DNA of 64,000 nt. Origin: Brachionus plicatilis. Lineage: Eukaryota > Rotifera > Eurotatoria > Ploima > Brachionidae. Of this stretch, positions 1 to 12,060 are shown piece after piece. The stretch lies in the NCBI GenBank assembly GCA_010279815.1, contig QEOQ01000503.1, positions 590,453 to 654,452 of the forward strand, in the 5' to 3' direction. Every line of letters begins with the position of its first letter. The first letter of the stretch is position 1. A program made the position numbers and the translations under genes. The notes below the pieces were generated by a model that saw only the letters and a list, made by a program, of their open reading frames with translations, was not told the origin of the DNA and made no database searches.

Positions 1-1278
1 TTCATTTTTAAAGATTATACAAAAATTTCCAATCTTGTCGTCTATTCAAACTATTTCTCTCTTCTCAAAAATTTTTTTAATTCAAATTTTAAAATTATCA
101 GTCGTATTTATATTGCTTTTCTGTTAATTATTGTCTTAATGAATTTCTTATCGAAAAGAATTTATTTCATAATCTTAGATAATATTAATGATGATGAAAA
201 TTGAAAAAAAATAATTCAAAATGAAAATATATGTGTAACTAAAAACAATTTTCCTAAATTTAGAGTCACTTGACTTGACATATAATCTCTAAATCTCGAA
301 AATTTTCTAAGATTTTTATCGAAAAAAAATTTAGTTCCATTTAAAAATTGATGTTTAAAGGCATTTAAACATCAATTTTGAAATTAATAATTACAGCAAA
401 AAAATTTCTCTAATTAAGTAATTACTTAGATAATCATCAATTGAGGGACTGATTTGGACGAAAAAAATTTTCTAATCCTCTCAGTCTTTGTCAACTTTGT
501 GTTTTAGTAAAAGAAATACCAAAAAATTTGAAGCTAAACTATCTAGCGCAAATGGAGTGTTAACAAATTATTAAAATATATTTCACTTAAATAGCTAAAA
601 AAATGACCCCACCAATGCCACCGTCACTCCGTTTCCTAACACTATTAAAAATTTAAATTAAAATTTTAATCCCTAAAAAAAAGCAGACTTGTATTAACAT
701 TACTCATAAATGATTGAATGTCAAAAGATATCACAAATATTGAATTTGATACTTTGGATATAAAATATTTTAAATTTTGCATACGTTTCTTGTTTATGAT
801 GGTAACTAGATATTGATAGAAGCCAAGTACTTGAGAAAAGTATCTGAAAAAAAAATTAAAATAAAAAGATCAACTCTAAACAACTAGACCGACTAATTAG
901 AAAATTGCGTAACATTGAACAAATAAAATGTAACCAAAAGTGATTAACCTTTATTTAAAAATATTCTCAAAAATTAAAATGAATAAAAGTGAAAAATAGT
1001 TAGTTGAGCTTTTATTTACTTTCAATTATTTTCAAGAAAAAAATTACATAACTAAGATTTCAGGCAAGTGATTGACTAGGACTCTCACTTTGTACTTGAC
1101 ACACATAAATATTCTTCGGTAAACAAAAAGACAAAACTTACAAAGCATAGGTCTAGATTTGAAAAAAAAACTTGGCTATTATTTTTAGCTTAATTTTAAA
1201 CGAGTTTACAAATACTTATAATTAGAAGATGATACTTGTATGTTTTCATTTGTGAATAGACAAAATAATATAAAAATT
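1..1278. other. AT-rich DNA, probably a downstream intron of the FRMPD-like gene
   Basis: No open gene is supported here. The last exon I can define for the minus-strand FRMPD-like gene ends at 1281 in phase 1 with a good donor, so further exons must lie below it. One weak candidate is at about 601-641 on the minus strand: an acceptor-like TAG followed by a short GC-richer segment that stays open for about a dozen codons in the required phase. It is too short to call. Confidence 0.4.
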
Positions 1279-1280
1279 AC

Positions 1281-4200
1281 CTTCTATGTTTGGATACATA
1301 TGAATCAGTGGAGTGCTTGAGTTAAGACCGGTCGAGTTTTGATCCATAGACGCTGAAATTCCCTTCAGACTGCCCTCAATTGAAGAAATCGACTTGGAGT
1401 CCTCGTCTTCTTGAACTATTTTGTACGACTTCTCCAACCTATTATCCCCGCACTCAACTCCATTGTGTTCCTCGGTCGACAAGCTATCCAAACACAGCTC
1501 TTCTTTTTTCTCATTATTTTTTACTTTAAATTTATCCATAAGTTCTTTGTGCAAGGCTTCTTTTAAATTTACACCGCTAATCTCTACCTTTGCGCTTTTT
1601 TTCGCCTCATCACAACTCTCTTCCAATCTAAGCTCTTCAATATTTGAGCTTATCAATTGTAAAGCATTCTTGACCTGGTCGTTTTCATCGCATTTTTTGC
1701 TCATTATTTTGCATGGATGTTTGACCAAATAGACCGGAACTTAAAAGATAACATTTTTAAAATGGGAAAAAAAACCTAAAAATTAATCTACCATTGAGAG
1801 ATTTATTTTCGCATGATTTAATTTCTTGAATAGGACAAATTCTTTTTTTGCTTGGAAAGACAACAAGGCGTAGATAGCCTTGTAAAATGTACAAGAACTC
1901 TAAATAGTCGTCTCGAAGAAATCCAATTGAGACTGTCTTGCTTTTGATTATTTCGTCTTGGTCGTCTTCGCTGCTCATGGTCTCAAATAGATCAAGATCA
2001 ACCCGGATGAGATTCATGTTCAAGTCCAAGCTGTCCGAGACTCGAATGTTCTCGATAGAATCAAATTTAGCCAGGTTGATTAGCTTTTAAAAATTTTAAA
2101 AATTGATTTGTTTATTTTTATAAAACATGGGAATATTTGGAAAAAATGGGAAATAAAATGATGTTTAAATTACATGTCGAAATAAAAAAGAAGGCATTTT
2201 TTTTTTAAAGCTTATTTGATATTTTTACTTTGAATAAAAATAAGAGCCAAAGGCAAAGACAAATTAAAGGAAAATAAAAATACATGCGCCAATTGATTAA
2301 AGATTTCAGATACCCTGTGCAAAATAAATTATTTTCATTTAAAATTTAGTAAAATTAATAGCAAGACAAATTTAATGAATAATGCTTATTCGTTCTCCAA
2401 AGTCATCGCTGTGTTAAACTTTTATTTTTATTTTTAATGATGTAATTTAAAATATGTTTGTTTGTTTTTATTATTGTTTTTTTTTTTTACTGGGCAGAAG
2501 GAGCTTCACTTCGAATGTGCAGCATGCGCTCTTTTCGAATGTTAGCTCAAAGCCTTTTTAAATTAATTTTAAATAAAAATAACTATTAAAAAAAAAATTT
2601 TAAAAAAAATTAAAAAAAAAAAACTTTACCTGAATTGACTGATTTATAGACAAAATGTAACGAGGAATTAGAATAATGCAGAAAAAAGTAGTTGAGCAAT
2701 GAAAATTATCAAGGTGTAATCGATACAAAAACTTATTTTACTTTCAATTATTCTCTAAAGAAATGCAAATAAAATTAAAATCAGTTAATGTATTTTTTCA
2801 GCTATTAAAAAAATCTGTCTTGAATATTCATTTTAGTGTATTTTATCTCTAGAATCAGCAAAAGATAAATTCCATCTAAATTCTTTTTTTCTGATGCGAC
2901 ATTTTTAGGCAAGGCTATTAGAGATATTAATTTAAGCTGAAAAATAAAAATTATTTGACAAAACTTTTCTAGCATTAATATTTTAAAAATCTAATTGCAT
3001 TACATTTTATTTTATTTTTTTTAAACTTGAATGAACATTTAAATTAAAATTCGAAAAATGATTTTTTCATTTTACTTCAGTTATTAGACTTTTTATTACC
3101 ATTTACATTAATTCATCAAAGATACCAAAGAAAAAAGTATATTACCATCAAATAATTAATATTTCTTCCTTCTAGTATTTTTATTTTAATAATGAATCAT
3201 TCAGTATGAGTCGAATGTTCAGAAAAATTAAATATTCGTGATGTTTTAATTAAAAGTTTGGATCCATTAAACATAAAATTTGATGAATCAAAATACGATA
3301 ATATTTATTTTGAAACAAAAAATTTAGATGAGATTTATTAATATAAAAGAGTTTAAATTCTATTAAAAATTATTTTATTAGCTGCCTAAATATAGTTGAG
3401 TTGTTCTAAAAGATACAAGCATAGTAAAATAAATAATTGGCTATATTGAAGATCAAACAAATAAATTTAGAATTATCGGAAAGAATAAAATTATTTATTG
3501 AACATCATTTTAATTTTGCATTACAGAAGAAATTAATTTAATGAAAAAAATAATAATATTAACTGAATACTTACTTTTTTGGATTTTATATCAACAAATG
3601 TTGAGATGCCAAAATCAGCACCAATAATTATAAACGCCTCTTTCATTTCATCCTTATAAAAAAATATTAATATAATTTCTTATTTAATTAAATATTCATT
3701 AATTAACTAGTAAAAAGACAAAAAATATTCGACCGGAAAATTGGAATAACTCTTTGATTGTGCTCAAATATTCCATCATAATATTTGCCTTGTTTTCGAT
3801 TAGTTCTGATTTTTCAATGAACCAGCTCAAGTTTTGAATCAGCAGCTTTTTGAGATCTTCTTTGGGTAAAATGTTTGTTTCAATTATAGCTCTGGGCAAA
3901 TATCGACCAATGTTTAGTTGCCTACATTAAGTTAAAAATTATTTTTTCTTTAAATTAAAAATGCAGTTATTTTTATTTTTTATTAGATTTATCTTGGCAT
4001 GTGATTCTTTAATTTTTTTTTGTTGATAAAGCATATGAGATAAATTGCATTTTAAAATAGTAAAATCTTTATCTCAACAAATTTGGTTTTATGAAAGATA
4101 TTTTTTAAAATTTTGAAAATTAAATCGAAAACCAAATTTATTAAGTAATCATGTAAATAAAATACTCCTAGTTCAAGCATCAATTATCAAAGATATGCTT

Positions 4201-7200
4201 TTTATAATTTCTAAAATAATTTTCTTAAATATCGCTTTCAAAGCACTATTCTTAGAAATATATATTATAAAAGAGAAAGCTTAAAATTTTTGAAAAGCCA
4301 ACAAAAGTGTTATTCTAGATTTGTTTAGAATGCTTACTTTTTAATTTAATGGGCAACTTGCACAAAATTTTAAAATAAATATTCCTATATGAAAATAATC
4401 AATTTAAAAATTTATATTTTATTTCTTTAAGCATTCAAATGTCAAAGAAAGCATAGAAGTCATTGTTTCACGAGATTGTTTTTTTTTCATGAACTTAAAA
4501 ATTAAATAAAAATAAAAAACAAAAACAACAAAATCTATGAAATAAGTGTCAAACGTAAACAAAAAATCTAAAGATAGTTTTTTATTTTTTCTTCTATTAA
4601 AATTTAATTTAATTTAAGCTTTCTTTAGATATTTGCATAAACATACAGTTTAATAATACAACAATTTAAATTCTTTGTTTGTCAAATTTTAAAATAAATT
4701 AATCTAGAAATCCTTCATCTTAAAACAAGTTGATTGTAAAAATTCTTCGACTAAGCTCAGATTTAAATTTTAAAAATTTAATTTAATAGTTGTGCATTCT
4801 GCAGTGAAACACAATTTTTGAAAAGTTCGACAATTAATGAAACAATCTTTATCATCAAAAAAATTACAGTGAAAACCGTCAATAAGAAATTCTCATAAAG
4901 AAAATTTATCGCATATAATAAATTGAATTTTAAAAACAAATAAAATGTTTTTCATGTTAAAATTGTTGTTTACAAGGAAGTTGAACTTTTTAAAAATTAC
5001 AAATACCGTATTCCCTTGTTCGATAATGCAGCGCCACAACCTAGAACACATCATTGACGCAGGCGCTATACTAAATCTCGCCCATGTTAAATTCAACTTA
5101 ACTTGTGTTGCATGCGCCAAAACCGTATTTCGGGTTGTGGCGATGCACTATATCCAGGGTCTTGAGAATGGTGCTGCATTATTTAAGTTTAGCAAAGGGA
5201 TAATATTTAAAAAAAAAAAAAAGAATTTTTTTTAATTAAGTATTTGGTGCGGCATTAAAGTTTAAAAATAAAAAAGAATTTAAAATTAAAAAATATTGTC
5301 TTGAATTATTTTTATATTTTCTTTTTAAATCATTCAAATAATGCAACACCATTCTCAAGACCCTGGATATAGTGCATCGCCACAACCCGAAATACGGTTT
5401 TGGCGCATGCAACACAAGTTAAGTTGAATTTAACATGGGCGAGATTTAGTATAGCGCCTGCGTCAATGATGTGTTCTAGGTTGTGGCGCTGCATTATCGA
5501 ACAAGGGAATACGGTAATAAAAAAGGCGGTGATAAAAATGACAAAATAAACAATCAAAGGACTGCTATTAGTCTAGAAAAAAGAATTCAAATTCTCAATT
5601 GCTTAGATCAATGTGTAGATAAATGAAACAGTTTCTCAAAACTTCCATATTTATTCTTTAAGAGTTTTTTACTTTAAAAAAAATTTTTCGTTTATAAGAA
5701 ATTCTCTCATATATGGAAATTTTTTCTTGTGCAAATTCTTATATCGGGTCTTTACTGAATCTTGCAAAATACAGAATATTCGTTTTTATATAAGAAATTT
5801 TTTTAAAGTTTAATTTGCTTAATTTAAAAATTAAAACAAAATTATTCATGTGAGTCGTATCATCAAACTACTATAGTAAAAAATAAGTTTCAAAAAAAAA
5901 GAAAGATTTTGTTAATTAAAAAATAGAAAAAACAATAAAACTAAAAAAAACAATATACAATTTTAAAGTAGAATAGAAAAAGTCTAATTTTTTGGAATTA
6001 TTAACAGTTAAGTGATTTCCAATTTGAAACTGATTTATTAGGATCAATCCCTTAATCTTTTGAGTTTCAAACGTTTTATTGATTAAAAATTATTGATTTG
6101 AGAATTAAATCTAATTGTACAATAATTGTTATTAAAATATAAAGTAAGAATTGTCAGACATATCGTAAATTGCTACAAAAATATAAATTATAAATTATAA
6201 ACTAGTTATATGATTAAACAAGATAGAGACTTTGTTTAAAAAACTTTTTAAATATTTAAATTTTTAAAATTTTTTGTTATGGTGTTTTATTTTCAATTTT
6301 CACAATATCCAACCTTTTAATTTAATACTTAAAATTTTAAATACATTTCTTTTAATTAAATGATTTTGAGAATATTTATTATAAAAGAGTAAAATAAAAT
6401 CTACACTTTTTTTTTGATAGACTCATTTTTAACGACTAAATTAAACAATAATATTTAAACTTTTTATATTTTAAAGATTACATTTATTAGCTAAATTTAT
6501 TAGCAATGTCCTTTTTTTCAGATTTTAAAAAAATTGATCTCAACGAAAATTTTAAGCTTTAAAAAACAAACAAAGAATAAAAAAAATTACTCGAAATTGT
6601 TGGAATAAAAATCCGGCAACACATCATACAAATCGTACAAAATACCCAAAGTTGTCAAATGTAGAATCATTTCATATTTAATTTCAGAAGCGTATTTTTC
6701 TTTCAAAACATCATTAACACTTTGTTCATAAAGATAGCTTAATGCGTTTTCATCAAATGCAGAAAGTTCCTGGTAATTGCTAGGAATAAATACAAAGCGG
6801 AGCATACAGATAAAATTTTGTCCAAATTTTTCCCTTATCGAAAACAAATGCTGCATTTCATCAATAAGTATGTATTTTGACACACAATCGAACTCATTTG
6901 ACAATCGAATCACGAGACCAAAGTAGTCCATTGTTTTAATTGCCAATTTTTCCTTTAAGCATTGCAGAACGTCTTTAACAGTGGTATTTTTGTCGTATTT
7001 GAACGATTTGACATTTTGATTTTCCAGACTTACTTTGAAAATAGGCTCTGAAATTTCTAAATTAAGATCAATCTTAATTGTCTCTTTTTCAATTAATTCT
7101 TCGTTTAAAATTTCTTCGTCGCATTTAATTAATTCTTTGCCATTATCCTCAAGTCTAAATCTAACTTTTACTTTTTTATTTGAATTTATTTCTTTTTTGA

Positions 7201-10176
7201 GCGCTTTTTTATCCTCGGTCAACAAGAGTGAGTTGTTGCTCTTAGGCTAAAAAAATTGTTTAAATTTATTTTTTATTAAAATTCTAATACACACTGTGGG
7301 TTGTTTGACCAATAGCTTAATTTTATCATTACAACTTCTAATTAAATTAATTACGTAGTTTCTTGACGCAAATTCGACATCTTCATCATTCACAGCTAGA
7401 ATTTCATCTCCATTTAATAACTTGTTGCTTCCAGGACCGTCTTAAAAAACAAATTTTTAAAAAATTAAAAAAGAAAGAAAAAATTCAGTCTTTGATTCTA
7501 ATTTTAATTGTAGTCATTTAAGTATAATTGTAATTTTTTTTGATTTTCTAGATAATATTTATACTTTGTGATATACCATTGGATAAAGTTAAACAATAAT
7601 TTGATAATGCAATGAATATTTCAGAAATTTAAGAGAGAAAAAAAAACAATTTTTTTTAGATTAGTTATGCAGAAAAGATCACTTCATACGTTTTTTTAAT
7701 GTAATTTAAGATTTTATTCAATTGAATAAATTAAATTAAAAAGTTTGATGATTTTTTTTAATTATTTATTTTATTTAAACAAAAAATTAGGGGTTTACCC
7801 AGGCAGATTTAAATTAAGCCTAGCCAAATGTAATTAACTTTTTAATTTAATTTTTCTCCATTAAAAAAAAGAAAATAAAGAATGCTAGTTATAATAAAGA
7901 TAGGTTAGTCTTTTTTTAATTATGGGTTCACAAAGATTCCACTAAAGTAACACCAGAAAGAGACTCTGAATCGATCTGACCATAATAACTATTGATAATA
8001 AAGCAAATTAGCTAAATAAATATGAAAAAATGTAATGGTTTTTTTCTAAAAGCTCAAAACTTAAATTGTAAATTGTTTCAGGTGATATATTAAATATATA
8101 ACCTCTTCAAGAAAATTGAAAGCTTAGCTTTTTAGAAAAACTTTTTAATTTCAAAGGTTTTTATATAACTTTAAACAATCATGTATATATCACCAGTTTG
8201 AAAATCTCAATATTTCCAGGATATCTCCAATAATTATATTGTTAAAAAATTGTCTAAAACCAACTTTTGCAGATAAAAAAAGAAAAGTTTATTTACTGAT
8301 TTTTATCGGATTTTTTTTGTTTAAATTGTAAATAAAGATTAAAACAAATAAAGCATCGAATCTGTAAGAAACTTTTATGAAGATTTTGTTAGAGCAAATT
8401 TTTGATGCCATTTTGAAGAAGATCTAACCACAAGAATAGCCATGAAATCAACAGCAAGAAGACTGAAAGATGGTTTTTTAATTAAGAATTCGAATTTGGA
8501 AACGGAAAACAAATCAATTAATTTGTTTGATTCATTACTAAAATTTAAAAAGAAGTCATTTTTAAACTATTTTTAAATACTCTCGAATGAGGTCGTATTT
8601 TTAAAAGTTTCTTTCTTTTTAGAGCTTTAGTCATCCAAAGCCCAAACTTCAATTTTAAAAGTACTTTTCAGATTTTGAAATAAAAGCGCATAACAAATCA
8701 AAATAATAAGTATAGTAATAAGTATTATTTATAGAACAAAAGAACACTTGTAAAAAAAAGCCAACTTAAAAGTATTAAAGGTAAAATGTTCAATAATTTC
8801 AAGCGTTAGTTTTGTTAGACTTATTTTTAATTGAATTTTTCTTAATTAAACTAAGATATTAAATGATTTAAAAAATTTTCCTCATCTCATGCTAGCTTCT
8901 GTGATTTTAGTTAATGTACCATTAAATTTCAGAAATTAAAAATATTTATTTATTTAAGCCTTATTTAATCACTTAATTTAATCATATTTAATCCTATTCT
9001 GAATATTTAATTTTTTTGAAAAAAAGAAATCTATGCTAATCTCTTTAATTAACTTTTAAGAAATTAAATGTATAATTTAAAAATTTTGATTTTAATTTTT
9101 TTTAAATAATTTCGAATTTTTGGATAAAATTTTAGTTGAATTTTAAATTATGATTCTGAAAAATTAATTCATTTTACATGCTATAAAAATTTTCGAGAAT
9201 CCGAAGAAATCAATCTGAGAAAGTTTTTTGATTGTGAAACTGGAAAAAGTTTTAAATGACTTGATGTTTTTTGAGATAATGGCTCAATATTGGACATTAA
9301 CAAATACAAAAATTTTTTTTTACCAAAAATTTTACATAAATTTTTTATAAATTCAAATTTCAAATTTCGAATGTCAAATTTCTGCACAAAATTTGACATT
9401 AAATTCCTTATTATAGGTCTGGTTGTAAAATTTAAAAGACTTTTTTTAAAGAGATGATGCATTTTGGAAATATGAAAAAATAGAAAATTAAAATTTTGCT
9501 CTTCCATGGCCGTCAAAAATTAAAATAAAAAATATTTTGACTTTATAAAAGAAGCTTTCTAATCTTCATTCAAATAAAATTTTAAGTTAAATTTTTTTTA
9601 AATATTCATTTTAAAAAGACTTTAGATTAAGAAAATTACATAAAAATATTAATTACTTGGCGTTACAAATCTAATTTTGAGTGGCTTTTCGCTTCCAGCA
9701 ATAAAACCAAATCCGAGGTGTTCGTCTTTGTACAAAATAATCTCTCTTTTAGGACTAATTTTCAATTGTTGGTTGATTGAGGTATTGGCCTCGCTTTTGG
9801 TATCGCTAACCTGAGACACTTTCTCCTCAAATGACTCATCATTTTCTTGAGTATGAGACTTTTTAGTGCGAGAGTATTTCGACGGAAGTTTCCTGTTTAC
9901 TATGATTCGTTTGAATGCTCGTTCACACTCCTTGGATTTCGGCTTGGTACTAAAAATTTTCTTACTTCTTAACAAATTGAATTTTTCATGTGTTTTTTTG
10001 GGTATCAAATCTGTCGAAATTGGACCATTTTGCTCAAAACCCTTCATCAGATCGTACTCGTTGCAGCCCAGAGTTTTGGCCAATTTTCTAATCGACACCA
10101 AACTCTTGTAATCGAATTTGTTCAATTCATTGCAGCCCAACAAATGGGCCGCTTTGTTCAGCGACAAATTGCTCAT
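1281..10176 (-). CDS. FRMPD: FERM and PDZ domain-containing protein (FRMPD1/3/4-like), partial at 3' end
   Basis: Seven exons can be joined, all with GT-AG borders and agreeing phases: 10176-9657, 7440-7295, 7246-6591, 3921-3720, 3652-3575, 2083-1792 and 1739-1281, giving at least 784 residues. The ATG at 10176 opens a lysine-rich N-terminus with a repeated LGCNE motif (residues 13-17 and 36-40). A PDZ domain follows (about 144-222) with carboxylate loop LGFGFIAG, then KLLNGDEILAVN across the exon 1/2 junction. The FERM domain runs from about 290: F1 begins KSFKYDKNTTVKDVLQ, F2 carries YEQSVNDVLKEKYASEIKY, F3 is split over exons 4-6 (GADFGIS, then LAKFDSIENIRV). The tail in exon 7 is charged and low complexity. 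FRMPD proteins are cortical or synaptic scaffolds binding signalling partners. No WW domain is seen, unlike vertebrate FRMPD4. Start and joins are inferred without transcripts; the family call is strong, the paralogue uncertain. Confidence 0.85.
5004..5516. repeat. Hairpin (foldback) element with ~185-bp inverted arms
   Basis: The left arm (about 5004-5193) and the right arm (about 5336-5516) are near-identical reverse complements around a loop of about 140 bp. The ends read TACCGTATTCCCTTGTTCG and its complement, and the arms are much GC-richer than the flanks. A TA dinucleotide sits at each border, so a TA target duplication is possible but not distinguishable from palindrome ends. It lies in the intron 3922-6590 of the FRMPD-like gene. 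Both arms read open on opposite strands, which is a symmetry artefact, not a gene. It is a non-autonomous MITE or foldback of unassigned superfamily. Confidence 0.85.
7441..9656 (-). other. First intron of the FRMPD-like gene
   Basis: GT-AG intron of 2216 bp that splits the PDZ domain after the carboxylate-binding loop. It is AT-rich. The minus-strand open frame at 9181-9516 is compositionally ordinary intron sequence and is not called. A plus-strand THAP-like remnant lies at 8379-8576. Confidence 0.7.
8379..8576 (+). pseudogene. Possible THAP-type zinc-finger remnant
   Basis: One plus-strand frame of 66 codons with a single TGA (8403-8405) encodes CHFEEDLTTRIAMKS followed by RRLKDG. The spacing of a Cys-x-His-Phe unit followed by Arg-Arg-Leu-Lys-x-Gly resembles the middle and end of THAP DNA-binding domains, as in P-element-like transposases. 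The first zinc-ligand pair is not visible upstream. It is antisense inside an FRMPD intron, so an old insertion is likely. The assignment rests on a short motif and is weak. Confidence 0.25.
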
Positions 10177-10979
10177 TTTTATCCTTGTTCAGTGCAATAA
10201 ACACAACTTAATCGTCATATCAAGTAGGCTCTGACTTAAATCTAAAATGGCTAAAAATTTATTCTTTTAAAATTTGTCATTACTTTTTATTCTATATGAT
10301 TAAAAATTCAATAAAAAATTTTCATTTTTAATATTAATTTTAAATTGACCAATTCAACTTGAAATTATGAGAGCAGTCTCCTTTTTTTAAAAAAATTTTA
10401 TCAGCAATTTTCTTTCTAAAATATTATCATTTTTAAAAATATATAAAAAGAATTAAAAAATTTAAAAAAATTTATTTCAAAAATTTGTTTAAAACACAAA
10501 TGAAAGTAAAACTTGTATTGCTCTGCATTAATTTTGACTAAGAGACCTTTAACTTTTATTTTTATAATACGATTTTAGTTTTATTTTTTATTTGCACCTA
10601 AAAATTAAATTTTAAAAGTCTAATTACATCATTTAAAAGAGAATTATTTTATTAACCGAGTCAAAGCTCCCTTAGATTAAAAACGAAAAGTAAAATAAAC
10701 CAAAATTAAAAAAGCGCTCAAATAAGAAAATCAAAATAGACAAAATGAAAAAATAAATGACAGATTTTACAAGATTTGATCAAAAATTTATTAAACATCA
10801 AAATAGATGATGAAAACATCCAAAATTTTCACTAATATAATTAAGAAATAGAATTAAACAAATCGACTTGGGATACAGATTATATTAAAATTTATTTGAC
10901 ATCTAATTCTGAGGATACAACTGGCTCAAACAATTTTTTTAATTACAAACAGAAAAAAAAGAAAAGTTCATTTCAATAG
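10177..10979. other. Upstream region of the FRMPD-like gene
   Basis: AT-rich sequence 5' of the minus-strand start at 10176. It should hold the promoter and 5' UTR, but I see no TATA box, initiator or other element that stands out from the background. Confidence 0.4.
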
Positions 10980-12060
10980 AGGGTCGAGGGAACCATTGGT
11001 GTCCCGTAAGACTTATTGAAAAATAAATATCAGCTCAGCAAGTAAATCAAGAAGGAGAAATTGGAATAAGGAAAAAAATTGATTAGATTGTCCTAAATCC
11101 AATTTAGTCTCAGGAACATTGGTTCGAAAAACAAACTTGGTAGCGATGCTAAATTCAAAAGACTATTTATTAACTAATTTTCAAAAGATAAAATGATAAA
11201 TAGAGTTTTGTTGATATTCGGCAAAATCTAAAGCGGTTTATACTTTATGCTTTAAATCTGCTATAAGAAAAGCTACTTGATACGGGCTCAGTGACGTAAT
11301 CAAGCGCTTCGGATGCTAAAATAGGCTCAGAAGCGAAGATTAAATTAGCTTTTGACTGTAGGTATAACTACTTAGAAATAGTCTCGGAAAAACTCGAATA
11401 CTCATCTTAAATAAACACTTTGAAATCTCTAGCGACTTAAAGTTGGTATGCATTCTTGGGCTCTCCTAGATTAGACCACGTATTTAACTACTAGGCTTAG
11501 AAAAAGATTTAAAAATTAAATGAAAAGGCTTAACTCAAATTTATTTGATTCAATAAAATAAAAAATAAGAGAGAGAGAGAGAGAAAAAAAAATCTCAATT
11601 ATTTCAACTTAATTCTCTAGCACACTTTTTCTATTCTTTCAAAAGCCTATAATCTTTGAAATAAGTCCGAACTTTTCTTGGTTTTGACCAAAAAATTATC
11701 CTTTGGCTATGTAGAGCAAAACAACCTATTGACCATACGCTAAATTTGTATCTACTGTGTAAATTTGAGTGGTGATAATAACTTTTAGGTATTAAGCCTA
11801 ATGCTAACACAAACACGATCTGTACTCGCCTCTGAATTGGCTTCTACCAGGCATCTTAATCCCACAGCGCAAACATGGCTTTTTAATCTAATCCAAACAA
11901 GCTAATCCACACATCGGAAGTACATTAATTTAATAATCCGTAAATCTGTGTACAAAAATGTACAATAATTAAGACTAGACCGTTCTTGCCTTTAACATTA
12001 ATGCGAAGGTGTCATGACTAAATTTAAATGTTACTATAAAGCCAGAAAAAAGCTATTGAC
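10980..12060. other. Less AT-rich island of unknown nature
   Basis: Composition changes at about 10980 and returns to background near 12060. On the minus strand a 61-codon open frame covers 11631-11816, and the sequence just upstream can be read as CLRCGIKMPGRSQF in another frame. All three minus-strand frames look equally plausible and none extends far, so no gene is called. It may be an old transposon or a non-coding RNA gene. A (GA)n run lies at 11569-11584. Confidence 0.3.

Noticed and set aside
2840..2938. Extra FRMPD exon (LKLISLIALPKNVASEKK)
   Set aside because: A fair acceptor exists but no donor in phase, and exons 3652-3575 and 2083-1792 already join smoothly within the F3 lobe.
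4893..5557. Matching open frames on opposite strands
   Set aside because: They are the two arms of one hairpin read outward, not paralogous genes.
9181..9516. Minus-strand frame of 111 codons in FRMPD intron 1
   Set aside because: No motif, no acceptor or donor in phase with the flanking exons, ordinary AT-rich composition.
10980..12060. Nuclear copy of mitochondrial DNA
   Set aside because: No recognisable mitochondrial protein or rRNA segment; the stops are TAA/TAG rather than TGA as Trp.
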